Shown in pieces: positions 6,548 to 13,372 of a stretch of DNA of 13,418 nucleotides (position 1 is the stretch's first letter; the number at the start of each line of letters is the position of its first letter). The position numbers and the translations under genes were made by a program. The stretch comes from an uncultured bacterium (GTDB lineage Bacteria; Patescibacteriota; Minisyncoccia; Phycocordibacterales; CAIZLB01): contig CALMYA010000002.1 in NCBI GenBank assembly GCA_937873535.1, positions 1 through 13,418 of the forward strand, read 5' to 3'. Below the pieces are notes generated by a model. That model made no database searches. It had not been told where the DNA came from and saw only the letters and a program-made list of their open reading frames with translations.

Positions 6548-6640
6548 TTGTGAACCCATCGAGCACCATTACATATATATAGTATGAAAATAAAAATATG
6601 TAATGGCAGTAGTGGTGCCCGACGGGTTCGCAAGTTAGTT
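6541..6640. repeat. 100-base imperfect inverted repeat
   Basis: The left arm 6541-6567 faces 6614-6640: 24 Watson-Crick pairs, one T-G and two A-C. The stem resumes as 6568-6576 facing 6596-6604 (nine pairs), with a nine-base one-sided bulge at 6605-6613 and a 19-base AT-rich loop. No clear target-site duplication flanks it and no T-tract follows. It lies 85 bases before the ATG of the surface-protein gene. It may be a leader RNA structure, a protein-binding site, or a remnant of a small mobile element. Confidence 0.8.
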
Positions 6641-6725
6641 TAACCCGAAAGCTATTTCAAACCGCGCATTATAAATGATTACAAATTAATTGCGGGGAGA
6701 GATACTTTTAACAATTACCATAATT

Positions 6726-8528
6726 ATGAAAAAGTTTTTAGTTGCTGTGCTTTCACTTGCACTCGCGCTTTCAGTTGTTGCACCAGTTGCAGCTTCTGCG
6801 CAGTCAATGAGCATGGCTTACGCTTTCAACACCAGCCTTAAGGTTGGTTCACGAGGCGCTGACGTCATCGCACTTCAGTCGTTCCTCGAATCAAAGGGTC
6901 TTATCGTTATGCCAGCTGGCGTAGCTAAGGGATACTTTGGTACTCTTACAAGAAACGCAGTCTCTGCATATCAGGTTATGAAGAACATCAGCCCAACAGC
7001 TGGATTCTTCGGCCCGATCACTCGACAGGCTGTTATGGCTGATATGGCTGGTTCACCTGTTCCTCCTGTTACAGGCACTTGCCCAGCAGGCTTCACATGT
7101 ACTCCAGTTCCTGGCACAAACCCAGGTCCTGTAGTTACAAACGGAATTGAAGGTACACTTGACGTTCGACTCGCTTCTAACCCTGCAGACAATGCAAGCG
7201 TTAGAACTCAGACAGATGTTCAGGTATACGGTCTCGAGATCCGAGCACGAATCGGTGATGTAGCTGTTCAGACACTTGACCTCCAGGTCGGCGTTACAAA
7301 CAGTGGTGCATCTGAAAACCCAGCTACTTTGATCAACACGATCAAGGTTTGGGACGGTACAACTCTTCTCGCAACAGTTCCTGTTTCTTTGACAACATTC
7401 ACAAAGGATCAGAACCAGGTTTACTACTACCGAATTTCAGGTTTGAACTTCATGGTTCGAAAGGATGAAACTCGAAATCTTAAGGTCTCATTCAACACAA
7501 ATTCAATTGACTCTGACCGAATTGTTACAATTCAGGGTTACGGAAGTTCATCTCTCCGAGCAACTTCTGGTAACAACGTGAGCAGCTTCTACAGTGTTGC
7601 TGGTTCAGGATTCACACGAACACACACATTCAAGAAGCCTGGAAGCTCGACTTTGACGCTCTCAGCAGCATCAAGTCCGCTTCGATCACAGAACAATCGA
7701 GTTAACGGTGTAGATAGTTTGAACAACGTATCTCTCTTGACATTCAACTTGAAGTCAGAGACTGGCGATTCAACTCTTCTTACTGTAAACGCTTCAACAA
7801 CAGCTTCAGGTACACTTCCTACAACATTGTATTTGTACCAGGGTTCAACATTGTTGAAGTCAAAGACAGTTTCTGCTAGCGGTACAACTGGTAACGTTAG
7901 CTTCGACAACCTTGACACAACAACTGGTTCTCTTGTTCCTGTGAACACTATCCAGACTTACACAGTCAAGGCTGACTTCCCATCGAACACAGCAAACGGT
8001 ACATTCGCAAGTACAACTATTGCATCAGTTATCTTCCAGACACCTGCTGGCAATAGTTCAACTGCAAGTGGTAGCGCTGTAGCAGGTGTTAACCAGTATG
8101 TCTATACAAAGGCTGCTGTTATAACTCTTGCTGGTACTCCTACTATCATTGTTACTCCTCAGTCAAACAGTAACAACGGTACTACAACTATGACTGCTAC
8201 ATTCCCTCTAAACATTATGGCATTGGGAGGCAACATGGTTGTTCCTGGAACAACAGGTGCTGAATTTACAGTGGTATTCTCTAATGGTACTAACTACACT
8301 GCTACATCTAAGAGCGTAGTTACTATCCCTAACAACGATATCGCTGACGGTTCAACGGCTGCAGTTACAGTTACAGCTTCTGTAAACCCATCAGTTGCCC
8401 TTACAAACGGTCTTTACAACGCTGCTCTTACGCAGATCGTATGGAACGTTGGTGGTAACGGCTCAACTACACAGGCTTATGGCTTGGATGACTTCAAGAC
8501 ATCAGCTGCTGTTCAGTTCAACCGATAA
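6726..8528 (+). CDS. Secreted surface-layer-type protein with peptidoglycan-binding domain
   Basis: Probable abundant cell-surface protein, 600 residues. The signal peptide MKKFLVAVLSLALALSVVAP ends with an Ala-Ser-Ala site (cut after about residue 25). A peptidoglycan-binding type-1 domain (about 36-108) has LKVGSRGADVIALQSFLESK, the GYFGTLTRNAVSAYQ repeat and GFFGPITRQAV. A Pro/Gly/Thr linker with the only two Cys (119, 125) leads to about 450 residues of Thr/Ser/Asn/Val-rich beta-sandwich sequence. The ATG at 6726 is chosen because the signal peptide starts there; an in-frame TTG at 6690 would put 12 non-signal residues in front. No Shine-Dalgarno sequence is close. Base use differs from neighbours: 14 of 16 Arg codons are CGA, two AGA. 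Strong codon bias, structured leader and perfect terminator suggest high expression. S-layer role is inferred from architecture; the beta part matches no family I can name. Confidence 0.85.
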   Translation: MKKFLVAVLSLALALSVVAPVAASAQSMSMAYAFNTSLKVGSRGADVIALQSFLESKGLIVMPAGVAKGYFGTLTRNAVSAYQVMKNISPTAGFFGPITRQAVMADMAGSPVPPVTGTCPAGFTCTPVPGTNPGPVVTNGIEGTLDVRLASNPADNASVRTQTDVQVYGLEIRARIGDVAVQTLDLQVGVTNSGASENPATLINTIKVWDGTTLLATVPVSLTTFTKDQNQVYYYRISGLNFMVRKDETRNLKVSFNTNSIDSDRIVTIQGYGSSSLRATSGNNVSSFYSVAGSGFTRTHTFKKPGSSTLTLSAASSPLRSQNNRVNGVDSLNNVSLLTFNLKSETGDSTLLTVNASTTASGTLPTTLYLYQGSTLLKSKTVSASGTTGNVSFDNLDTTTGSLVPVNTIQTYTVKADFPSNTANGTFASTTIASVIFQTPAGNSSTASGSAVAGVNQYVYTKAAVITLAGTPTIIVTPQSNSNNGTTTMTATFPLNIMALGGNMVVPGTTGAEFTVVFSNGTNYTATSKSVVTIPNNDIADGSTAAVTVTASVNPSVALTNGLYNAALTQIVWNVGGNGSTTQAYGLDDFKTSAAVQFNR

Positions 8529-8580
8529 CCTATTCGTTACCGGCTGACTCTGATGAGTTAAGCTAATAGTCGAAAGACTA

Positions 8581-8616
8581 ACAAAAACCCGCTCTCGAAA
8601 GAGAGCGGGTTTTTGT
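8581..8616. terminator. Perfect 16-bp rho-independent terminator, bidirectional
   Basis: 8581-8596 and 8601-8616 are perfect complements around a GAAA tetraloop. The GC core is CCCGCTCTC/GAGAGCGGG, with five T after it on the plus strand and five A before it, so it can work in both directions. It lies 52 bases after the surface-protein stop codon and should isolate that gene from those downstream. Confidence 0.95.
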
Positions 8617-8672
8617 GTTGGAAATTCTATGAATCTTTTGTTTTAAATTGTTCCTTGCTGTAAGATAAAGGA

Positions 8673-8774
8673 ATGTTAGATGCTAAGGCGTTCAAACTCA
8701 TATGTGGTTTCTTGGCTCTCCTCATTGTTGCTTTTGTGGTGTTTATCGTCAGTGATCAATATCTTCGCTTTTAA
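8673..8774 (+). CDS. Possible 33-residue single-pass membrane microprotein
   Basis: ATG at 8673, stop TAA at 8772-8774. The product has a short polar start (MLDAKAFK), one hydrophobic helix (LICGFLALLIVAFVVFIV) and a short polar end (SDQYLRF). The pattern is that of a small integral membrane protein. AAAGGA abuts the ATG, too close for normal ribosome spacing. A TTGTTT (8638-8643) with a 17-base spacer to TAAGAT (8661-8666) would start RNA at about the ATG, so leaderless translation is possible. It lies between a strong terminator and the large hydrolase gene, same strand. It could be a chance open frame. Confidence 0.4.
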   Translation: MLDAKAFKLICGFLALLIVAFVVFIVSDQYLRF

Positions 8775-8844
8775 GGTTTAAATCTTCAGGTTTTCTTTAG
8801 ATAAAATTTAAGGCGCGTTCATGTGATGTGTTCATACTTCATGA

Positions 8845-11800
8845 ATGAATATATTGCGCCGCTGTGCAAAGGTTGCTGTACCGACGGCTATTTTTGTTGC
8901 TGTTGTTTCTGCAATTGTTTTCTTGCCGCGTATTGTATATGCGCGAACAGAGATTGAAGGGCAGGCAATATCACAAAACACCTCATGGTCGGCCGCTTCT
9001 GGGCCTTACGATATAGTCGGTGCTGTCACAATAGAAAAAGGTGCGACGTTAACTATACACGCGGGTAGCACACTTAATTTTTCAGGTGGCGGCCGGTTTG
9101 AGGTAAAAGGTTCTTTGCTTATTCAGGGAACAACTAAAAATCCTATTCAAATGAATAGCCGCGGTAGCCAAGCCAGTTTCACTGTTCAAGGAGGTGAGCT
9201 TGATATTGATAATGCCAAAATATCGGTAGGTTCAAAAATAATTGATGCATATGCTAGCTCGACAATCGCGGTGACAAATACATCACTAGAAGGCATTACT
9301 GGTGTTTTCTTTTCTGGGGCTGTGTTTTCAATATGGCAGCTCAGCTCGCTACTTATGACAGAAAGTAGTATGCAGAATATTAACACCTCAAAGGGTATCG
9401 AAGTGTTTAATGGTGGCAGCATAACACTAGAAAATATTTCTTTTTCGCATGTGGGTTCGTCTGCTTCTGTTGTTCTGTATGACACAAGTCAAAACTTTTC
9501 GGTGGGGTCTGTTAAAGGCAGTACATTCACCAATGCAAAAGTCGGCATTCAGGCGTTTCAGCGAGCCTTGGTTGAAATTACAGATTCCGAATTTACAAAA
9601 ATGTCAGGGTCTGGGTTACTTGTACATACCGGAGGCTCAGCGAATATATCAAGTTCCACTATTTCAGAAAACAATATTGGCATTGAAGCTTATAGCGCTA
9701 ACGTAAATATTTCAAATAGTTCAATAGAAGGCAACACGCAGTACGGCGCATTTGTTTCAGGAGGCTCATTCAATTCAATAAATAATTGGTGGGGAGAAGA
9801 AAGTGGCCCTTACCATGCAGTTATAAATACGGTAGGGAAAGGCAACGAAGTCGATGGTACAGGAGCTATCAGCCCTTGGCTTACAGAGAAGCCAAAAAAA
9901 CAAACACCATGCTGCTCTAATGTGTTGTTCCTTCCAGGCATTCAAGGTAGCCGAATATACAAGAAGCAACTTCTTACAGAAAACCAATTATGGGAGCCGA
10001 ACCGAAATGCTGATGTCAAAAAGCTTTTTCTGAACAGTTCTGGCGTACCAGTCGACACATCGCTTTATACGAAAGATATTATTAATCGCACTAATATTGG
10101 TGCCGGTTATCTCGATAGAGACGTATACAAGCCGTTTACAGATTCGCTTGATGCCCGGGTAAAAAATTACTATATGCGCGAGTGGAAGGCCTTTCCTTAC
10201 GACTGGCGTATGTCGCCTGAAGATATAGTTTCGAAAGGTATAAAAACAAATTCAGGCACGGTCTTTCTTGAAGACACAGTCAGGGCGCTTGCGGTAAATG
10301 CGTCGAACAAAAAAGTCACTATTGTTGCGCATAGTTACGGTGGGTTAGTTGCGCAAGCCTTGGTTAAAAAACTTCAGGAAGAAGGCAGAGCTTCAATGGT
10401 AGACAAGGTTATTATGGTGGGGGTCCCAGAAGAGGGTTCCGTCGACACTGTATCAGCAATGCTTCACGGCGACGGGCAAGAGCTCGGCCGCGGAGTTGTG
10501 TTGAAGGCTGATGTTGCCAGGAGTCTAGGAATAAATATGCCTTCAGCTTATTATCTTTTGCCAAATCAAACACTTCTTTCGTGGTTATCGGGCCCAATCA
10601 TTCACTTTGATTCAGGGTTTAATTCTGGCAGTACGCCAAGCAGCGTGAATGCCGATATAAGCGATGTGAGCCAGCTCGATTATTTTCTCGGCAACACTGG
10701 GAATCAACGGTCTATACCTAAAAATACTACCGATGTACAGCAACCCGCAAAATTAAACTCAGCACTCATGAATTTTGCACGGGCGGCGGTACCGCTTCTG
10801 GGCCCGCTGGCAGCAACATCCACTAAGTCTTCTGTTGAGTTTATAAACATAATGGGCACCGGCTTAAAGACAATCAAGTCGCTGACATATAAAAATATTT
10901 CATGCACAGACGAGCCTCTGACTACCACAGCCTTTTTAGGAAAGCTTTCGTGCGGTTTGAACCATACTGTTTCTTTTTCAGATTCAGGAGACGGAACGGT
11001 GCTTACCGGCAATATCGGCGCGCGACAGGGAAGTAAGCTGGTGTTCAATATTGCTTCATACAATAAGTACGCAAATGTAAATTATAGTCATACCAATTTC
11101 ATTTCGTCAGTGCCTATCATTCAAACAATTGCCGCTATTTTAGGCGGCGGGCCGTATCCGCCCATTACACCATGGGGTGATTATGTAAGCTACATTCCAG
11201 CCAAAACAGAGCCTACCGGAGAAGAATACGCCGCTGGTGTAAGACGCGAAGCGTATCAATTTTCCACATCAAAAAATGTATTGCTTTCTGCAACGGCAGC
11301 GCAAGGCAAAAGTACAGGGTTTCTTTCTGAAATATCAGAGGGGTATGCTTTTCCTGCCATTGCTGAAATTCCTAACAGTTTATTTAGTATGATAGATTTA
11401 CGCCCGCAGATTGTAAGCGAAGAAGCGCCAGAATATGTTTCAGTAAAAAGTTTTGGCGGTGAAGCGGGCACGTTTTCAATTGAAGGAATAAAAATCAGCC
11501 CAAGCCCTGAATCATTGAATGGTACAAGCACTGTAATTTTTTCTTTCGATGATGTACCTATTTCTCCTGACACTAATATTAGAATCGACAATATTATTCC
11601 GTCTACGGGTACATCAAGCTTATCAACATCGTCTTCGCCAATAATGCATATAGACCGCGACGGCGACGGAATATTTGAGTCGTCGGTCGCGTACAATGCA
11701 GACAAATCACAACTTGTCGCTCAATATATAAGCGGGGGTTCGGGTACTGGTGCGGGCGCGACAAGTACGGTTCTTGTAACGCCCGAAGCGGCATTACAAA

Positions 11801-12090
11801 GGCTTCGTTCCGACATTGCCTCGGGTATGGTAAGCAAGCGGTTCACTGAAAGATATATGACACGCACGAACCCCGTCGCTTCGTATTTAAAAAAGAATCA
11901 AACGCCTGCAGCGCTTGTATATGCTTCAAAAACGTCAGGCAGCCTCGCGGCAATAGTGAAAGAATTGTCGCGAGCGCGAAGTCGCTATTACAGCGGCGGG
12001 CTTACCCGAGCAGAGGCCTCACACCTTTATTTTTCATGGGCCGACTTTTCCTTGGCGCTTAAGAATATAATAAGTTTGCAGCAACATTGA
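8845..12090 (+). CDS. Secreted parallel beta-helix / LCAT-type alpha/beta-hydrolase
   Basis: Predicted exported lipase/acyltransferase-like enzyme, 1081 residues; substrate unknown. An N-terminal signal segment (about 11-33, possible cut after VYA) is followed by a right-handed parallel beta-helix (about 58-345) made of degenerate repeats and ending in the NNWWGEESGPYHA motif common in such helices. The hydrolase follows (about 357-770): LPGIQGSRIY (363-372) as the oxyanion-side motif, FPYDWRMSP (450-458, an LCAT hallmark), nucleophile Ser497 in AHSYGG (Ala replaces the first Gly of GxSxG), Asp716 in GDGTV and His749 in SHTNF. This gives a complete Ser-Asp-His triad in family order. A beta-rich region (about 860-960) includes the calcium-loop-like DRDGDGIFE (937-945), then a helical C-terminus (about 978-1081) with no anchor. 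Arg codons are mixed, unlike the surface-protein gene. It stands alone between the microprotein frame and the rplJ leader. Confidence 0.88.
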   Translation: MNILRRCAKVAVPTAIFVAVVSAIVFLPRIVYARTEIEGQAISQNTSWSAASGPYDIVGAVTIEKGATLTIHAGSTLNFSGGGRFEVKGSLLIQGTTKNPIQMNSRGSQASFTVQGGELDIDNAKISVGSKIIDAYASSTIAVTNTSLEGITGVFFSGAVFSIWQLSSLLMTESSMQNINTSKGIEVFNGGSITLENISFSHVGSSASVVLYDTSQNFSVGSVKGSTFTNAKVGIQAFQRALVEITDSEFTKMSGSGLLVHTGGSANISSSTISENNIGIEAYSANVNISNSSIEGNTQYGAFVSGGSFNSINNWWGEESGPYHAVINTVGKGNEVDGTGAISPWLTEKPKKQTPCCSNVLFLPGIQGSRIYKKQLLTENQLWEPNRNADVKKLFLNSSGVPVDTSLYTKDIINRTNIGAGYLDRDVYKPFTDSLDARVKNYYMREWKAFPYDWRMSPEDIVSKGIKTNSGTVFLEDTVRALAVNASNKKVTIVAHSYGGLVAQALVKKLQEEGRASMVDKVIMVGVPEEGSVDTVSAMLHGDGQELGRGVVLKADVARSLGINMPSAYYLLPNQTLLSWLSGPIIHFDSGFNSGSTPSSVNADISDVSQLDYFLGNTGNQRSIPKNTTDVQQPAKLNSALMNFARAAVPLLGPLAATSTKSSVEFINIMGTGLKTIKSLTYKNISCTDEPLTTTAFLGKLSCGLNHTVSFSDSGDGTVLTGNIGARQGSKLVFNIASYNKYANVNYSHTNFISSVPIIQTIAAILGGGPYPPITPWGDYVSYIPAKTEPTGEEYAAGVRREAYQFSTSKNVLLSATAAQGKSTGFLSEISEGYAFPAIAEIPNSLFSMIDLRPQIVSEEAPEYVSVKSFGGEAGTFSIEGIKISPSPESLNGTSTVIFSFDDVPISPDTNIRIDNIIPSTGTSSLSTSSSPIMHIDRDGDGIFESSVAYNADKSQLVAQYISGGSGTGAGATSTVLVTPEAALQRLRSDIASGMVSKRFTERYMTRTNPVASYLKKNQTPAALVYASKTSGSLAAIVKELSRARSRYYSGGLTRAEASHLYFSWADFSLALKNIISLQQH

Positions 12091-12113
12091 CCGCTTTGGC
12101 TGCATTTGATACT
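12087..12113 (+). promoter_or_regulatory. Candidate promoter of the rplJL operon
   Basis: TTGACC (12087-12092, five of six) overlaps the stop codon of the preceding gene. GATACT (12108-12113, four of six) follows after 15 bases, slightly short. RNA would begin near 12120, just before the first base of the L10 leader fold, which supports the call. Confidence 0.45.
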
Positions 12114-12125
12114 CTGTAACTCGAA

Positions 12126-12182
12126 AGGCTTCGGAGACCATAGGCAACGCCCAAAAAGGCAATAAGTCCTGTGTAGCGGCCT
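12126..12182 (+). promoter_or_regulatory. L10 leader (ribosomal protein L10/L12 autoregulatory aptamer)
   Basis: The RNA element bound by the L10-L12 complex for feedback control of rplJL. Outer stem AGGCT (12126-12130) with GGCCT (12178-12182). An internal loop carries the conserved GGAGAC on the left and TAGC on the right. Second stem CATAGG (12139-12144) with CCTGTG (12168-12173). Small inner hairpin GCC (12149-12151) with GGC (12158-12160), then AATAAGT. The arrangement of GAGAC, AGG, small hairpin, CCUG and UAG matches the known L10 leader pattern, and rplJ follows at 12320. Identified by eye from motif and position; a covariance-model search would settle it. Confidence 0.8.
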
Positions 12183-12240
12183 AAAAACGTCGTCAGAGGC
12201 ACCTTAGGTGGTGTTTCAGGCAAGCGCTTTTACCCCTCCG

Positions 12241-12274
12241 TCCGCCCTGAGACTCCGGTCTCGAGCGGATTTTT
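12241..12274 (+). terminator. Attenuator terminator in the rplJ leader
   Basis: TCCGC (12241-12245) pairs with GCGGA (12265-12269). Inside it GAGAC (12249-12253) pairs with GTCTC (12258-12262) around TCCG. TTTTT (12270-12274) follows, 45 bases before the rplJ ATG. GGTCTC (12257-12262) is also the exact complement of GAGACC (12134-12139) in the L10 aptamer, so aptamer and terminator compete with an antiterminator pairing. It could also simply end the upstream hydrolase transcript. Confidence 0.75.
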
Positions 12275-12319
12275 AAGTAAACCTTTCAGGTCGATTAACC
12301 AACTGAACAAAACAAACAC

Positions 12320-12808
12320 ATGGCAATAAACAAAGAAAAGAAGAAGGAGATAGTCGCCGAAGTGAAAGATATTCTTTCAAAATCTAAATCAGTGGTCTTC
12401 GTGAATTTTCACAAGCTCCCGGTTTCAGAATCGACGGCAATCCGAAAGGAACTCCGGTCAAAAGACGTTCTGTTTACTGTCGCCAAGAAGACTTTGGCAA
12501 AAAGAGCATTCGATGAGGCGGCGCCGAAAGGCGACATGCCCGAACTTGCAGGCGAACTTGCGCTTGTGTACTCATCCGATTTAATAGCCCCTGCGCGCGA
12601 GATATTCGACTTCCAGAAAAAGCTGGACGGCCGCGTCTCGATTCTCGGAGGCATATTTGACGGCGTATACAAGTCGAAGGTAGAAATGGAATCAATAGCG
12701 TCCATCCCTTCACAGAAAGTTCTATACGCTCAGTTCGTCAATCTCATCAATTCTCCGATACAAGGCCTCGTTCTTGCTCTTAACGCGATAGCGGAAAAGA
12801 AGCAGTAG
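12320..12808 (+). CDS. rplJ: 50S ribosomal protein L10 (uL10)
   Basis: Base of the ribosomal stalk: it binds 23S rRNA in the GTPase-associated centre and carries L12 dimers that recruit translation factors. The 162-residue length is normal. The N-terminal RNA-binding domain starts [15 protein letters not shown], with [20 protein letters not shown] and [11 protein letters not shown] (54-64). The C-terminal helix (about 133-162, [10 protein letters not shown]...[12 protein letters not shown]) is the L12 platform; its length suits about two L12 dimers. It is preceded by the L10 leader and attenuator and followed 34 bases later by rplL. rplK and rplA do not precede it as in the common rplKAJL order. 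No Shine-Dalgarno sequence lies before the ATG; the flank is AC-rich. Confidence 0.97.
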   Translation: MAINKEKKKEIVAEVKDILSKSKSVVFVNFHKLPVSESTAIRKELRSKDVLFTVAKKTLAKRAFDEAAPKGDMPELAGELALVYSSDLIAPAREIFDFQKKLDGRVSILGGIFDGVYKSKVEMESIASIPSQKVLYAQFVNLINSPIQGLVLALNAIAEKKQ

Positions 12809-12842
12809 ACACAAATTAAAAACAAAAATTAATATAATTATT

Positions 12843-13262
12843 ATGACAGACGAAACACAGACAACAGAAGCGGCAGTCGAAGAGAAGGTTGAAACACCGG
12901 CTCACTTCAAGACTCTCGTTGACTCAATCGAAAAGATGACAGTCATTGAACTTCACGAGCTCGTGAAGTTTCTCGAGAAGAAGTTCGGCGTATCAGCAGC
13001 AGCGGTAGCGGTTGCCGGCCCGGCAGCGGCAGGCCCAGCGGCTGAAGAGAAGTCGATGTTCAACGTTCACCTCGCAGATGCGGGCGCGAACAAGATCGCG
13101 ATCATCAAGGTCATCAAGGAAGTTCTCGGTCTCGGTCTCAAGGAGGCTAAAGATCTTGTAGACGCAGCTCCATCACTTGTTAAGGAAGGCCTTAAGAAAG
13201 AGGAAGCAGATGCACTCAAGAAGCAGATTGAAGACGCAGGAGGAAAGGTAGAATTGAAATAA
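12843..13262 (+). CDS. rplL: 50S ribosomal protein L7/L12 (bL12)
   Basis: Multicopy stalk protein that stimulates GTPase translation factors. The 139-residue product exceeds the usual 120-128 because of an acidic N-terminal tail of about 20 residues ([17 protein letters not shown]). The dimerisation domain (about 21-50) ends [14 protein letters not shown], followed by an Ala/Gly/Pro hinge. The C-terminal domain (about 70-139) has the factor-binding signature [20 protein letters not shown] and [18 protein letters not shown], ending GGKVELK. It contains no Arg. The 34-base gap after rplJ is nearly pure A/T with no Shine-Dalgarno sequence, possibly an S1-type enhancer raising rplL output above rplJ. 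No rpoB follows within the remaining 156 bases. Confidence 0.98.
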   Translation: MTDETQTTEAAVEEKVETPAHFKTLVDSIEKMTVIELHELVKFLEKKFGVSAAAVAVAGPAAAGPAAEEKSMFNVHLADAGANKIAIIKVIKEVLGLGLKEAKDLVDAAPSLVKEGLKKEEADALKKQIEDAGGKVELK

Positions 13263-13296
13263 ACAAATATAAAACACTCGTTTTTGGGACACGGAT

Positions 13297-13314
13297 ATTT
13301 TCTTGCTAGAAAAT
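13297..13314. repeat. AT-rich hairpin downstream of rplL
   Basis: ATTTTCT (13297-13303) is the perfect complement of AGAAAAT (13308-13314), loop TGCT. It lies four bases before hairpin repeat copy 2. No T-tract follows, so it is not a clear terminator, though together with the repeat it may end or stabilise the rplJL mRNA. Confidence 0.4.
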
Positions 13315-13318
13315 TCCT

Positions 13319-13350
13319 CGTGCTCGCGCCAGTCGCGCTCGCAAGTCTCC
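13319..13350. repeat. Intergenic hairpin repeat, copy 2
   Basis: Same orientation in the window as copy 1 (1-32), 28 of 32 bases identical. The loop CAGTC is at 13330-13334. GCGC (13326-13329) pairs with GCGC (13335-13338); the same C/T mismatches follow; then CGT (13323-13321 read outward) pairs with GCA (13341-13343), and a G/A mismatch and C-G (13319/13345) close it. It lies downstream of rplL. Confidence 0.75.
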
Positions 13351-13372
13351 TTAAAACACAGTTATCTTTTTT

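Larger units (their letters stand above)
6113..6725. other. 613-base intergenic region before the surface-protein gene
   Basis: No convincing gene. A GTG-started open frame at 6186-6488 exists but has an unnatural composition (rich in Tyr, Cys and His, no domain). The region holds a candidate plus-strand promoter (6148-6175), a perfect DnaA-box sequence (6243-6251), an 11-pair hairpin (6465-6492), an AT-rich stretch, two overlapping inverted repeats (6516-6547 and 6541-6640), and a G-rich GGGGAGA at 6694-6700 that is too far from the ATG (25 bases) to be a normal ribosome site. If the promoter is used, the surface-protein mRNA has a leader of about 540 bases. Confidence 0.6.

Noticed and set aside
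6690..6725. TTG start extending the surface protein by 12 residues
   Set aside because: The extension MRGEILLTITII would come before a textbook signal peptide that starts at the ATG at 6726.
8546..8575. CTGATGAG followed by CGAAA, resembling the hammerhead ribozyme core
   Set aside because: The segment between them does not form the required stem II, and no partner strand with a cleavage-site triplet could be found for stems I and III. The GAAA belongs to a simple AGTC-GAAA-GACT hairpin.
12833..12838. TATAAT just before rplL
   Set aside because: Transcription would begin after the ATG and there is no -35 box; the gap is simply A/T-rich.
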